A stretch of DNA of 5,642 nt, taken from contig VXZL01000265.1 of assembly GCA_009845505.1 (NCBI GenBank), positions 1-5,642 on the forward strand, written 5' to 3'. Made by a program: the position numbers and the translations under genes. The DNA comes from Candidatus Poribacteria bacterium (GTDB lineage Bacteria > Poribacteria > WGA-4E > WGA-3G). The notes beneath the pieces are model-generated. The model saw only the letters and a program-made list of their open reading frames with translations, was not told where the DNA came from and ran no database searches. The number at the start of each line of letters is the position of its first letter. The first letter of the stretch is position 1. Shown here piece by piece: positions 1-5,634 of this stretch.

Positions 1-1
1 A

Positions 2-2830
2 CCTAAATGTACTGTTTCTCTCATGACAATTCACAAATCGAAAGGTTTGGAATTCCCTAATGTGTTTGTTTCAGGAGTATGCTCCGGGTTGTTACCTCTC
101 TACAAGTCTAAGAAAGATTGGGATGAAGAACTTCGGTTACTATACGTGGCGATGACACGAGCGGAGAATTGGTTATGTCTTTCGTCTTACGAGCCACATG
201 GACGGTCCGAATTTCTATCATATATCCCGTCGAGTCTGCTTAAAACTATAAAGACGCGTGACAATATCCGTATCCCACCAAAGCCAGAGAAAATGGAACG
301 AGCAGTTACTAAAGAATCATCTGACTATATTGAACCGCTGCCTGAAAAACTACTCGGGGCTGGTATGACTGTGATTGGCATTGATCCTGGAAACGTTGGT
401 GCTCGGGAAACAAATGTAGGTTGGTCAGTTACGCAAAAAACCTCTGATGGATATTCTGTTTTGGACTACAATACCGAGCATCCCTGCGGAAAAAAGGAAG
501 ATAAACTCAAAGAGATTGAACGTAAAATCAACTCTTTAGTAGCAAAGTTTCCGCCTGACGCGGTTGCAGTTGAGAAAATTGAAGTTGCAATAGGAGAAGT
601 TGAAGATACAATAGAGAAAGCAAAAGCGAAGTGGTTCCATTATGTTGCAAGGTGTGTAGCAACCATAAGAAATATCGCAGATCGACATGGAATTGAATGT
701 CGCCTCTACACAGCCCAAGATGTTAAATATGCTGCCACGGACAATAGAAGTGCTAACAAAGAACAGGTCAAGGCGGGAGTTAAAAAGCGGTGCACTTTCC
801 GGATATCTCAGAATATTGCTAATGTAGATGACCATTCGGCTGATGCAATCGCGGCGAGTCTCTGTTACTTGAGGAGTTATCTGAATTCTGCCCGCTATGA
901 AGGAAATAGGCAAAGACAGGAACAATATGACGCGGGTTGCGATTACTTCGACGAAAGACAGTATAAAGCATCGGTTCATAAATTTAAGGAAGCGATAAAC
1001 ATAGATCCTATTTATACCGACGCACACTATGGACTCGGACGAGCGTCCATTGCGCAGGGCGACTTAGAGGCGGCGGAAGATGCTGTGAAAACAGCCCTAA
1101 GACTTGCTGAAAATAATCACCCAGATTCTCAAAAACTTTTGGACGCTATACGGTGCTATCGCTTAGGTCAAAATGCCGTAAACAATAAGCAATTTAACGA
1201 AGCAATTACTAAATTCCAGGAATCTATACACCTTGAACCCTTCTTTATTAATGCCCACTACGAACTTGGTAAAGTACACTTAAGGTTGAGTAACCTACAA
1301 GAGGCTAAAGATGTAGTTGAAGAAGCCTTAAAAATCGCTGATGATTATCCATCTATCCAACGGCTTTTAGACGCTATAAAACTCTATAACGCGGGCCTCA
1401 ATTTCTTAAACGATTGGCGATATAATGATGCGATTGATAAACTCAAGGAAGCTATAGACAAAGAACCTATTTTTATTCAGGCACACTACAGACTTGGACT
1501 AGCTTACTTCGGAAAAGGGGCATTAGAAGCCTCCGAGCAGTCTGCAAACAACATCTTAGAGTTTTGTACTGACCATCAATTGGCACTTGCTCTCTTGGAT
1601 GATATAACGAAAAAGTATAAAACCCAAGGTCTTGATTTGATAGCATATGGCAGGTACGTCGATGCTATAGAGCCACTTCAGAACGCATGCACGCTCAATC
1701 AGAATGATCGAGAAGTATGGGCTAATCTCGGCTGTGCTTATTATTTCATAGACGAGTACGTTAATGCCGCAAGTTGCTATCGGAAGGTTACTGATCTTGA
1801 TCCCAAGGATAAAAATGCATACAGCAACCTTGGTAACGCTTACTTCCGGATGGGAGCGTACGCCGATGCCATAGAGCCACTTCAGAACGCATGCGAACTC
1901 AAACCGAATTGTGGGAAATTTCACTACTATCTTGGGCGTGCCCAATTTAAATTGGACAGGTTGAGAGAGGCAAAATGGGCTGCCGAGAAAGCCTTAGAGA
2001 TTGATCAAGGACATCATCCCACCGCTGAACTCTTGAAAAGAATAGAGAAAAGAAGCCATGAGATTATTAGGAGGGACAATCCTGATATGATCCTGATTTC
2101 CGCAGGTGAGTTCCAAATGGGGTGTGGCGATAGAGATGCTCCATCCAACGAAAAACCCATACATACTGTTTATCTTGACGATTTTTATATAGACAAGTAC
2201 CCTGTAACCAATGCACAATATAAGAGGTTTATTGATGCTAACCCACAGTGGCGTAAGGATCGCATTCCCAGAAAGTACCACAATCGTGGTTACCTGAAAT
2301 ACTGGAGAGAAAATAATTACCCAAGTGGTAAAACTAATCACCCTATTGTTCATGTAAGTTGGTATGCAGCGATGGCATATGCACAGTGGGTTGGCAAGCG
2401 CTTACCCACAGAAGCAGAATGGGAGAAAGCGGCGCGCGGTGGTTTGGTTAGTCAAAGATATCCATGGGGCGATTTGATTGATTCCAGCAAGGCGAACTAC
2501 AATAGAAATGTTAGAAGAACAACTCCTGTAGGCGATTATCCGGCTAACAATTATGGACTCTACGATATGGCAGGTAACGTGTGGGAGTGGTGTCTTGATA
2601 GATATAATGAGGATTTCTATGTGAAATCTCCTTGCCACAATCCTGTTGCCGGTGGAACTTTAAGATATACTATAGATCTTTTCAGAAATGTTAAAAGTTC
2701 CCGTGTACTACGCGGTGGTTCTTGGTCCGTTGAGCATCAGGATGTACGAAGCACTGCTCGTACATGGAAGTCACCTGATAATCCATGTCCCGACCTCGGT
2801 TTTCGTTGTGTGATGTCTGTAATCCCTTAA
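2..2830 (+). CDS. Helicase (UvrD/PcrA type) C-terminus – RuvC-like nuclease – TPR array – FGE-like domain fusion, 5'-partial
   Basis: The frame is open to the left edge. The ATG at 23 is not a real start: the codons before it read PKCTVSL, so VSLMTIHKSKGLEF is one continuous UvrD motif V. Residues below count from that Met. 1-75: helicase domain 2A, with motif V and motif VI (EELRLLYVAMTRA, Arg46). 115-290: RuvC-like resolvase with IGIDPGN (Asp121), VAVEKIE (Glu184) and DHSADAIA (His271, Asp274), matching the D/E/H/D metal site of Thermus-type RuvC. About 300-680: TPR repeats. 688-935: FGE-sulfatase/DUF323 domain with RLPTEAEWEKAARGG, MAGNVWEW, RVLRGGSW and LGFRCV. The cysteines expected after GGSW are absent (SVEHQDV), so formylglycine synthesis is unlikely. 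The ATPase motifs (Walker A/B) must lie upstream of the window. Role is inferred: ATP-driven DNA unwinding coupled to branched-DNA cleavage, perhaps in defence or repair, with TPR/lectin-fold parts for recognition. Base composition is visibly more AT-rich than the two following genes. Confidence 0.85.
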   Translation, partial: PKCTVSLMTIHKSKGLEFPNVFVSGVCSGLLPLYKSKKDWDEELRLLYVAMTRAENWLCLSSYEPHGRSEFLSYIPSSLLKTIKTRDNIRIPPKPEKMERAVTKESSDYIEPLPEKLLGAGMTVIGIDPGNVGARETNVGWSVTQKTSDGYSVLDYNTEHPCGKKEDKLKEIERKINSLVAKFPPDAVAVEKIEVAIGEVEDTIEKAKAKWFHYVARCVATIRNIADRHGIECRLYTAQDVKYAATDNRSANKEQVKAGVKKRCTFRISQNIANVDDHSADAIAASLCYLRSYLNSARYEGNRQRQEQYDAGCDYFDERQYKASVHKFKEAINIDPIYTDAHYGLGRASIAQGDLEAAEDAVKTALRLAENNHPDSQKLLDAIRCYRLGQNAVNNKQFNEAITKFQESIHLEPFFINAHYELGKVHLRLSNLQEAKDVVEEALKIADDYPSIQRLLDAIKLYNAGLNFLNDWRYNDAIDKLKEAIDKEPIFIQAHYRLGLAYFGKGALEASEQSANNILEFCTDHQLALALLDDITKKYKTQGLDLIAYGRYVDAIEPLQNACTLNQNDREVWANLGCAYYFIDEYVNAASCYRKVTDLDPKDKNAYSNLGNAYFRMGAYADAIEPLQNACELKPNCGKFHYYLGRAQFKLDRLREAKWAAEKALEIDQGHHPTAELLKRIEKRSHEIIRRDNPDMILISAGEFQMGCGDRDAPSNEKPIHTVYLDDFYIDKYPVTNAQYKRFIDANPQWRKDRIPRKYHNRGYLKYWRENNYPSGKTNHPIVHVSWYAAMAYAQWVGKRLPTEAEWEKAARGGLVSQRYPWGDLIDSSKANYNRNVRRTTPVGDYPANNYGLYDMAGNVWEWCLDRYNEDFYVKSPCHNPVAGGTLRYTIDLFRNVKSSRVLRGGSWSVEHQDVRSTARTWKSPDNPCPDLGFRCVMSVIP
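365..892 (+). other. RuvC-like Holliday-junction resolvase domain within the fusion CDS
   Basis: This segment begins MTVIGIDPGNVG, the way free-standing RuvC proteins begin, and ends near the helix holding HSADAIAASLCYL. The four acidic/His positions of the RNase H-fold active site are all present: Asp121, Glu184, His271 and Asp274 (numbered from the Met at base 23). The Asp-to-Glu spacing is 63 residues, as in Thermus RuvC (Asp7/Glu70). The segment YTAQDVKYAATDNRSANKEQ sits where RuvC has its conserved P-x-x-V-K-x-x-x-x-G-x-G-x-A-x-K-x-Q region, in a diverged form. An in-frame ATG opens the domain, preceded by GGGG at 356-359, so an internal start giving RuvC-TPR-FGE alone is conceivable but weakly supported. 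Confidence 0.78.
914..2062 (+). other. TPR array with ~77-residue supra-repeats within the fusion CDS
   Basis: Residues about 300-680 are alpha-helical repeats with TPR hallmarks such as AHYGLGRA, AHYELGKV, AHYRLGLAYF and YSNLGNAYFRMGAY. The first three units share a longer period: each starts Y-x-x-G near residues 302, 379 and 455, continues with an A-I/V-x-K-F/L-x-E-A/S-I segment, a D/E-P-x-x-x-x-A-H-Y-x-L-G segment, and closes with a helix ending L-L-D-x-I. The last part (from about 532) returns to plain 34-residue TPR spacing. TPR arrays bind partner proteins or peptides; the partner here is unknown. No signal peptide or membrane segment is visible in this region, so a cytoplasmic location is likely. 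Confidence 0.85.
1661..1894 (+). repeat. Near-identical 30-bp direct repeat in the TPR-coding region
   Basis: Bases 1661-1690 and 1865-1894 match at 29 of 30 positions (GATGCTATAG versus GATGCCATAG, then the same 20 bases). They encode the same peptide, DAIEPLQNAC, twice. The offset of 204 bases is 68 codons, exactly two 34-residue TPRs. The silent identity is far higher than between other TPR units of this protein, which points to recent duplication or gene conversion of a two-TPR block rather than selection on the protein alone. Confidence 0.85.
2084..2827 (+). other. FGE-sulfatase (C-type-lectin fold) domain lacking catalytic cysteines
   Basis: The domain runs from DMILISAGEFQMG to the C-terminus and has the usual ordered motifs: HTVYLDDFYIDKYPVTNAQY, HPIVHVSW, RLPTEAEWEKAARGG, YPWGD, GLYDMAGNVWEW, RVLRGGSW and LGFRCV. 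In true formylglycine-generating enzymes a Cys-x4-Cys pair follows GGS; here both aligned places appear to be Val (GGSWSVEHQDV). The remaining cysteines (such as Cys857 and Cys929) are not in that pair. The domain is therefore more likely a binding or structural module, as in many DUF323 proteins, or has another chemistry. Confidence 0.8.
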
Positions 2831-2946
2831 AACTTCATTACTTTATTGATTCAAAAGAGTAAAACGGGTTTGAAAGAACAGAGGATCCTACAATTCACTA
2901 CAACGAGGAAATTGGAAAAAACATACTCTCTACCAAAGACGAACAA
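2831..2946. other. Intergenic space, no clear gene, promoter or terminator
   Basis: The 116-base AT-rich gap follows the fusion gene's TAA. I see no GC-rich hairpin with a T-run after the stop and no convincing -35/-10 pair. Before the halogenase start there is only GACGAACAA, a poor Shine-Dalgarno match; GAGG occurs too far upstream (about 2905-2908) to serve the ATG at 2947. Confidence 0.5.
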
Positions 2947-4209
2947 ATGTACAATAATCACAATTACGATCTCATCGTTATCGGCGGCGGACCCGCTGGC
3001 AGCACCGTCGCGACACTTGTCGCTGAACAAGGGCATCACGTCCTACTCCTTGAACGCGAAGCCGAACCGAAATTCAAGATCGGGGAGTCGCTGATTCCCG
3101 CGACCTACTGGACTTTCAAACGACTCGGTATCCTCGAAAAACTGCGGACAAGCCACTTTCCGCAGAAATACAGCGTCCAATTCTATTCATGTACCGGCAA
3201 AGCCGCCAGTCCGTTCTACTTCTTTCAGACCAACCCACATGAGAGTGCCGTCACGTGGCAGGTATTGCGGAGCGAGTTCGATGAGATGCTCTTGGAGAAC
3301 GCGAAAGAGAAAGGTGTAGAGATCCAACGCGGAGTCAGCGTACGAGAGGTACTATTTGACGGAGACACAGCCACCGGCGTTGTCGTCCAAGGCGCGAACA
3401 GCACCCATGAAACCCTCAACGCAACCGTCATCGTCGATTCCACGGGGCAGCGGTCGCTGATCGGACGGCAGCTGAACCTGAATACAGTGGAACCGAACCT
3501 CAAAATGGCATCCCTCTTTACACACTACGAAGGCGGGTATAGAGACGAAGGCATCGACGAAGGCGCGACGCTCATCCTACACACGGAGGAGAAAGACTCG
3601 TGGTTCTGGTCGATCCCGTTGCCTTATAATCGCACAAGCATCGGTGTTGTCGGTGAACTCGATTACCTCCTCCAGAGCCGAAGAAATGCCAACGGTAGAC
3701 TTGATACGCAGCAGATTTTCACAGAAGAACTTGAGAAATGTCCTGCATTGAAGAGCCGACTTGAAGGGGCAAAGCAGCTTTTTCCGATCCAAACCACTAA
3801 AGATTTTTCCTACCGTGCCAGCCGTATCGCAGGCAATAATTGGGTATTAGTGGGTGATGCATTTGGATTCTTGGATCCGGTCTACTCAACGGGTCTGTTT
3901 CTGGCACTCAAGTCCGGTGAGATGGCAGCGGATGCTATCATTGAAGCCTTTGAGAAAGATAATTTTTCCGAGGAACAACTCAGGAGTTTTGGACCGACGT
4001 TTGTAGATGGGATGGAGGCATTTCGGAAACTCGTCTACGCTTTTTACACAAAAGAATTTAGTTTTGCGCGGTTCCTGTCCCAATACCCAGAGCATCAGGG
4101 AGGCATCGTCGATATTTTGAGTGGCGATGTGTTTAGAAAAGATGTAACCCACATCTTTCCTGCGATGGCAGAGATGTGTCCATTGCCGCCTGAAGTACCG
4201 CTCGATTAA
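2947..4209 (+). CDS. Flavin-dependent halogenase-like FAD oxidoreductase
   Basis: This 420-residue cytoplasmic flavoprotein begins with a Rossmann FAD-binding motif, VIGGGPAGS (residues 11-19), immediately after the start, which supports the ATG at 2947. KIGESLIP (44-51) is the usual motif following the first FAD segment. WFWSIP (219-224) fits WxWxIP, the signature separating flavin-dependent halogenases from related monooxygenases. Lys74 in PQKYSVQFY lies where halogenases carry the lysine thought to form or guide the halogenating species. VGDAFGFLDPVYSTG (302-316) gives the second FAD site and the FxxPxxSxG motif. Such enzymes use FADH2 from a partner reductase, O2 and halide to chlorinate or brominate aromatic substrates, free or carrier-bound. 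No reductase, carrier protein or biosynthetic cluster lies in the window, so the substrate is unknown. The wider geranylgeranyl-reductase-like family is the main alternative. The shine-dalgarno signal is weak. Confidence 0.8.
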   Translation: MYNNHNYDLIVIGGGPAGSTVATLVAEQGHHVLLLEREAEPKFKIGESLIPATYWTFKRLGILEKLRTSHFPQKYSVQFYSCTGKAASPFYFFQTNPHESAVTWQVLRSEFDEMLLENAKEKGVEIQRGVSVREVLFDGDTATGVVVQGANSTHETLNATVIVDSTGQRSLIGRQLNLNTVEPNLKMASLFTHYEGGYRDEGIDEGATLILHTEEKDSWFWSIPLPYNRTSIGVVGELDYLLQSRRNANGRLDTQQIFTEELEKCPALKSRLEGAKQLFPIQTTKDFSYRASRIAGNNWVLVGDAFGFLDPVYSTGLFLALKSGEMAADAIIEAFEKDNFSEEQLRSFGPTFVDGMEAFRKLVYAFYTKEFSFARFLSQYPEHQGGIVDILSGDVFRKDVTHIFPAMAEMCPLPPEVPLD

Positions 4210-4252
4210 TCAGAATACGCGTCATATCCATGACCCAAGTTGCCAGTTTGTA

Positions 4253-4272
4253 GCACAAACTTTAGTTTGTGC
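4253..4272. repeat. Perfect palindrome, REP-like hairpin 1
   Basis: GCACAAACT and AGTTTGTGC are perfect 9-base complementary arms around a TT spacer. It begins 43 bases after the halogenase stop codon. No T-tract follows, so it is not a standard intrinsic terminator. Its core is shared with the palindrome at 4282-4299, suggesting a dispersed short palindromic element rather than a gene-specific signal. Confidence 0.8.
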
Positions 4273-4281
4273 AGCTGCATC

Positions 4282-4299
4282 CGCAAACTGAAGTTTGCG
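4282..4299. repeat. Perfect palindrome, REP-like hairpin 2
   Basis: CGCAAACT and AGTTTGCG form perfect 8-base arms around GA, nine bases after hairpin 1. The common core of both is CAAACT-NN-AGTTTG. An additional GTTTG at 4246-4250 could pair with CAAAC at 4256-4260, so competing folds are possible across 4246-4299. This layout of two neighbouring hairpins resembles paired REP/BIME elements. Confidence 0.75.
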
Positions 4300-4346
4300 A
4301 TACGATGTTTCACGAATAATCAACATTTCCTGATTACAAACAATAT

Positions 4347-4372
4347 CTATCTGTCTAAATTTTTGCAGATAG
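4347..4372. promoter_or_regulatory. Inverted repeat upstream of the TAXI gene
   Basis: CTATCTG (4347-4353) and CAGATAG (4366-4372) are perfect 7-base arms around an AT-rich 12-base spacer that includes TTTTT. The element ends 17 bases before the AGGAG ribosome-binding site. It may be an operator or a leader-RNA hairpin; a weak promoter-like pair TTACAA (4334) and TAAATT (4356), spaced 16 bases, overlaps it. Function is inference only. Confidence 0.35.
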
Positions 4373-4389
4373 CAATTTGGGTTATCCAT

Positions 4390-4394
4390 AGGAG
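4390..4394 (+). promoter_or_regulatory. Strong Shine-Dalgarno sequence for the TAXI gene
   Basis: AGGAG stands six bases before the ATG at 4401 and decides this start. It is the only clear ribosome-binding site of the window with a full gene behind it, and shows that the gene is translated independently of the halogenase. Confidence 0.85.
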
Positions 4395-4400
4395 AAACAC

Positions 4401-5423
4401 ATGAAATCAGTGCTGTTCTATCTATCAATTATCTGTGTTATTTTTGCTTTCGGATGCGATAATGCCTCAAAACAAGATACCACCCAGAGTCAGAAAACCG
4501 ATACAGCTGAATTAGTGAACGACAGTTCCTCAAAACGCCGCTACATCAGTGTCGGCACGGCGCCAGCAGGTGGCGCGTTTTTCGTCGTCGGTTCTGCAAT
4601 TGCTGAGGTCGTCGCTGGTAACGCACCAGACACAGGTTGGGAAGTCACTGCCGAAGCCACCAAAGGCACGCAAGAGAACATCCGCCGCATCGTGAGCGGT
4701 GAATTAGAATTCGCACTCGCCAACGCTGCAATCTCCTATTTTGCGGTGCGCGGTGAAGGGGCGTGGGAAACCGAACACGCCATCCGTAGCGTTATGACAC
4801 TTGCTCCCAATGTCGGTTTGTTCCTTACACCACAATCTTCCGATATCCGTAAAATTCAGGACTTCGCCGGAAAACGGATCGTTGTTGGACCCGCAGGCGC
4901 AGGTTTTGAGTATTTCCTCAGACCAATATTAGAGGCACACGGTGTCACGTACGATGATTTCACACCCATCAACAGCACTTACATCGGCGCGGTGGATCTG
5001 TTAGCGGACGGATCGGCTGCCGCTGCGTTCATCGGTGGTGCTGTCCCGACACCCGCTGCCACACAAGCCAGTACATCTCAAAACATCTTCTTCATTCCGT
5101 TTGAAGAAACAGCGAAACAGTCGCTCTTTGCGGATTATCCGTTCTTTAATGCCATAACCATCCCCGCGAATACCTACAAAGGTCAGACAGAACCGTTTGC
5201 AAGTATGAATGTCGGGGCAATGCACCTCATCACTGCCGAGGGCGCCGATGAAAACATGGTCTATGCGTTCACGAAGACCTTGTATACACACCGTGCAGAA
5301 GTCGTCAAACGGCACGGTGCTGGAAAAGCCATCAATCCGAAAAATGTCGTTAAAGACACAGGAACCGCTTTCCATCTGGGTGCTATTCGTTTCTATCAAG
5401 AAATCGGTATCTGGCAAGAATAA
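4401..5423 (+). CDS. TAXI-family TRAP transporter substrate-binding lipoprotein
   Basis: The 340-residue product has a short signal peptide (MKSVLFYLSIICVIFAFGC) with a probable lipidation Cys19; the lipobox AFGC is slightly atypical. A polar linker (residues 20-46) follows, as in lipoproteins tethered to a membrane. The mature part matches TAXI binding proteins: YISVGTAPAGGAFF (48-61), TKGTQENIRRIVSGELEFALAN around 87-108, FAGKRIVVGPAGAGFEY (155-171), GSAAAAFIGGAVPTPA (204-219), TIPANTYKGQ (253-262) and the end region HLGAIRFYQEIGIW. The protein should capture a small organic solute outside the inner membrane and deliver it to a TRAP permease; TAXI ligands include glutamate-like and other carboxylates, but the ligand cannot be read from sequence. 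The partner permease is not in the window; a SD-like sequence at the right edge may begin it. The strong upstream AGGAG and signal peptide support the start. Confidence 0.9.
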   Translation: MKSVLFYLSIICVIFAFGCDNASKQDTTQSQKTDTAELVNDSSSKRRYISVGTAPAGGAFFVVGSAIAEVVAGNAPDTGWEVTAEATKGTQENIRRIVSGELEFALANAAISYFAVRGEGAWETEHAIRSVMTLAPNVGLFLTPQSSDIRKIQDFAGKRIVVGPAGAGFEYFLRPILEAHGVTYDDFTPINSTYIGAVDLLADGSAAAAFIGGAVPTPAATQASTSQNIFFIPFEETAKQSLFADYPFFNAITIPANTYKGQTEPFASMNVGAMHLITAEGADENMVYAFTKTLYTHRAEVVKRHGAGKAINPKNVVKDTGTAFHLGAIRFYQEIGIWQE

Positions 5424-5442
5424 ACTCCTACCTTCTATTTTT

Positions 5443-5474
5443 CATAACTCTCCACAAAGTTATGCACCCTTTTT
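5443..5474 (+). terminator. Weak terminator-like hairpin after the TAXI gene
   Basis: CATAACT (5443-5449) pairs with AGTTATG (5458-5464) around eight bases, and TTTTT follows at 5470-5474 after CACCC. The stem is AT-rich and the T-run is displaced by five bases, so termination strength would be low; position 20 bases after the stop codon fits. Confidence 0.35.
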
Positions 5475-5531
5475 GCGCCTACATCGCGTCATCTATAATC
5501 AAGGAACAAAATTTTCACTATCCCTTTTAGG

Positions 5532-5550
5532 CTTAAAGTCTCTGTTTAAG
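5532..5550. repeat. Short inverted repeat
   Basis: CTTAAA (5532-5537) and TTTAAG (5545-5550) flank GTCTCTG. The stem is six AT-rich pairs, close to chance for such sequence, but it directly precedes the better hairpin at 5554-5579. Confidence 0.3.
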
Positions 5551-5553
5551 TAA

Positions 5554-5579
5554 CATAGACAATCGGTTATCCGACTATG
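5554..5579. promoter_or_regulatory. Bulged two-part inverted repeat upstream of the next gene
   Basis: CATAG (5554-5558) pairs with CTATG (5575-5579) and, inside it, TCGG (5563-5566) pairs with CCGA (5571-5574) around TTAT. The unpaired ACAA lies on one side only. A nine-pair stem with a one-sided bulge is compatible with a protein-bound RNA leader or an imperfect operator for the gene beyond the right edge; no known family is recognised. Confidence 0.35.
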
Positions 5580-5634
5580 CGATATTGGAAAACGTGCAAC
5601 TTTTTCACAACTGGTTTGTAGTAATAATACGCGC

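Noticed and set aside
23..25. ATG at 23 as the true start of the first gene
   Set aside because: It falls inside helicase motif V and the frame stays open to the left edge with residues that continue the motif, so the gene starts outside the window.
536..1027. Minus-strand frame of 163 codons
   Set aside because: It lies wholly antisense to the conserved RuvC/TPR region and its Cys/Ile/Phe-rich product shows no recognisable family.
2693..2827. Diversity-generating retroelement variable region at the end of the FGE-type domain
   Set aside because: C-type-lectin/FGE C-termini are common retroelement targets, but the codons here are not enriched in AAC/AAT-like sites, and no template repeat or reverse transcriptase gene is seen in the window.
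2846..3094. Small plus-strand frame of 82 codons between the first two genes
   Set aside because: It overlaps the FAD-binding start of the halogenase in another frame, has no ribosome-binding site and a low-complexity Ser/Thr/Ile product; a shadow frame.
4253..4299. Intrinsic terminator of the halogenase gene
   Set aside because: The palindromes are strong but no T-run follows either stem on either strand.
4253..4299. CRISPR repeats
   Set aside because: Only two short palindromes of differing arms, nine bases apart; no regular repeats with unique spacers.
5001..5417. Minus-strand frame of 138 codons
   Set aside because: Antisense to the conserved C-terminal half of the TAXI protein; no start signal and no family resemblance.
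5209..5553. Plus-strand frame of 114 codons running past the TAXI stop
   Set aside because: Out of frame with the TAXI gene for most of its length, and the part beyond the stop looks non-coding.
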